Shown here one piece after another: positions 63,358-64,000 of a stretch of DNA of 64,000 nucleotides. Made by a program: the position numbers and the translations under genes. The DNA comes from Triops longicaudatus (Eukaryota; Arthropoda; Branchiopoda; Notostraca; Triopsidae), in the NCBI GenBank assembly GCA_022885665.1, contig JAGQDJ010000026.1:1-64000 (forward strand), read 5' to 3'. The first letter of the stretch is position 1. Each line of letters starts with the position of its first letter. The notes under the pieces were generated by a model, which saw only the letters and a list, made by a program, of their open reading frames with translations, was not told the origin of the DNA and did not search any database.

Positions 63358-63363
63358 AATAAA
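63358..63363 (+). terminator. Poly(A) signal of the zinc-finger gene
   Basis: AATAAA 148 bases after the stop codon, in the 418-bp convergent spacer before the ZER1-like gene. Nothing else is recognised in that spacer. Confidence 0.45.
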
Positions 63364-63628
63364 GATATTTAATGAATAAATCCTACTAGTTTCCATAACA
63401 AGGTATGATAGTTTATTACAATAACTGGAATCGATACAAATTCCCTGTCACGGCAAAATGAAGACAGGGGGTTTCTTGCACCATCTTGGCGAGAGAAATC
63501 CGCCGTACGGTTACATAAAAAACAGCATGGGACACACTCCTCTCATGACCCACAGCGGCGTCAGACTAGTAACAGCAACGCAATTTAGTATTGCCTAAAG
63601 CTAATACCTATGTACACCACAATTTCTA

Positions 63629-64000
63629 TCATTGGAACCCTTCTCTCGCTAAGATTTCCAACACGTTTATGCACAAGTCCGTAATAAAAGCTGGGGAGGA
63701 GCTTGATTCAACCAGGTGTCGTAGACAATCATCGCCTTGCTCTCTGCACAGCATCGGACAATACCGCTTAGCTGTTTAAAAGGTTACGAAAGGAAAACTT
63801 AACGCCAAAAATACAAATAAATGCAAAAAAAAAAAAAAAATAATATTAAAATAAAACAGACTTACGATTTTTGCTACAGACATGCTGGATAGCCCACAAA
63901 GCCCATAATTGCACTTCGGGCGCTTCTTGGCACAGCAAAAGATGAAAAAACGGCAGAAACGATCGATATGCCACCATTTCACTCTCAGGTGTGCTCCATG
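63629..64000 (-). CDS. ZER1/ZYG11-like CUL2 substrate receptor, 3' end only
   Basis: Two exons are visible, 64000-63866 (continuing beyond the window) and 63771-63629. They encode YRSFLPFFHLLLCQEAPEVQ, LWALWAIQHVCSKNPKRYCP, EQGDDCLRHLVESSSSPAF and a short end LEILAREGFQ. The armadillo-like pattern W-A-x-W-A-(I/M)-x-H-V-C followed by Y-C-x-x-L matches the C-terminal ARM repeats of ZER1/ZYG11B, which recognise N-terminal glycine degrons for the CUL2 ubiquitin ligase. I cannot tell ZER1 from ZYG11 with this piece. Confidence 0.78.

Noticed and set aside
1..64000. CRISPR array, prokaryotic operon or phage signals
   Set aside because: None seen; genes are intron-split and of animal families.

Overview
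The window is animal nuclear DNA. Nearly every gene is split by short spliceosomal introns (mostly 45-100 bp) with GT..AG ends and T-rich 3' tracts. I joined exons by hand using splice phase and remembered protein families. The gene set (TRPV channel of the Inactive/OSM-9 type, an ionotropic-receptor-like glutamate receptor without an N-terminal ligand domain, a calexcitin-like EF-hand protein, a NUAK kinase with a giant tail as in flies, an snf-type U1A/U2B'' protein) points to a protostome, most likely an arthropod or close relative. I cannot name the species.

Layout: HUS1 (+), calexcitin-like (+), PA2G4 (-), ionotropic receptor (-), RECQL5 (-), FAF1 (+), SSUH2-like (-), ZIP8/14-type metal transporter (+), a 3.6 kb repeat-bearing spacer, NUAK (+, 13 kb, about 2465 aa), TRPV/Inactive (+), DMRT with DMA domain (-), a broken or partial RAD9-like gene (+), a tRNA-headed SINE-like element, MRPS21 (+), a membrane-anchored OTULIN-family gene (-), a gene-poor 3 kb stretch, snf (-), a CARF/FAR1-like zinc-finger gene (+) sharing a divergent promoter with snf, and the 3' end of a ZER1/ZYG11 gene (-) cut by the window edge.

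The genes do not form one pathway. Several touch genome maintenance: HUS1 and the RAD9-like fragment belong to the 9-1-1 clamp, and RECQL5 carries PCNA-binding and RNA-polymerase-II-binding motifs. Two are sensory channels. Short palindromic elements with pogo/Tigger-like ends (consensus near CAGTAGAATCTCGTTATAACG) recur in introns and spacers.

The most unusual item is the OTULIN-family gene. It encodes about 941 aa with a transmembrane segment, a long middle region with a coiled coil, and a C-terminal OTULIN fold in which the catalytic Cys, His and Asn are replaced by Gly, Gln and Ser. It looks like a membrane-tethered pseudo-deubiquitinase.
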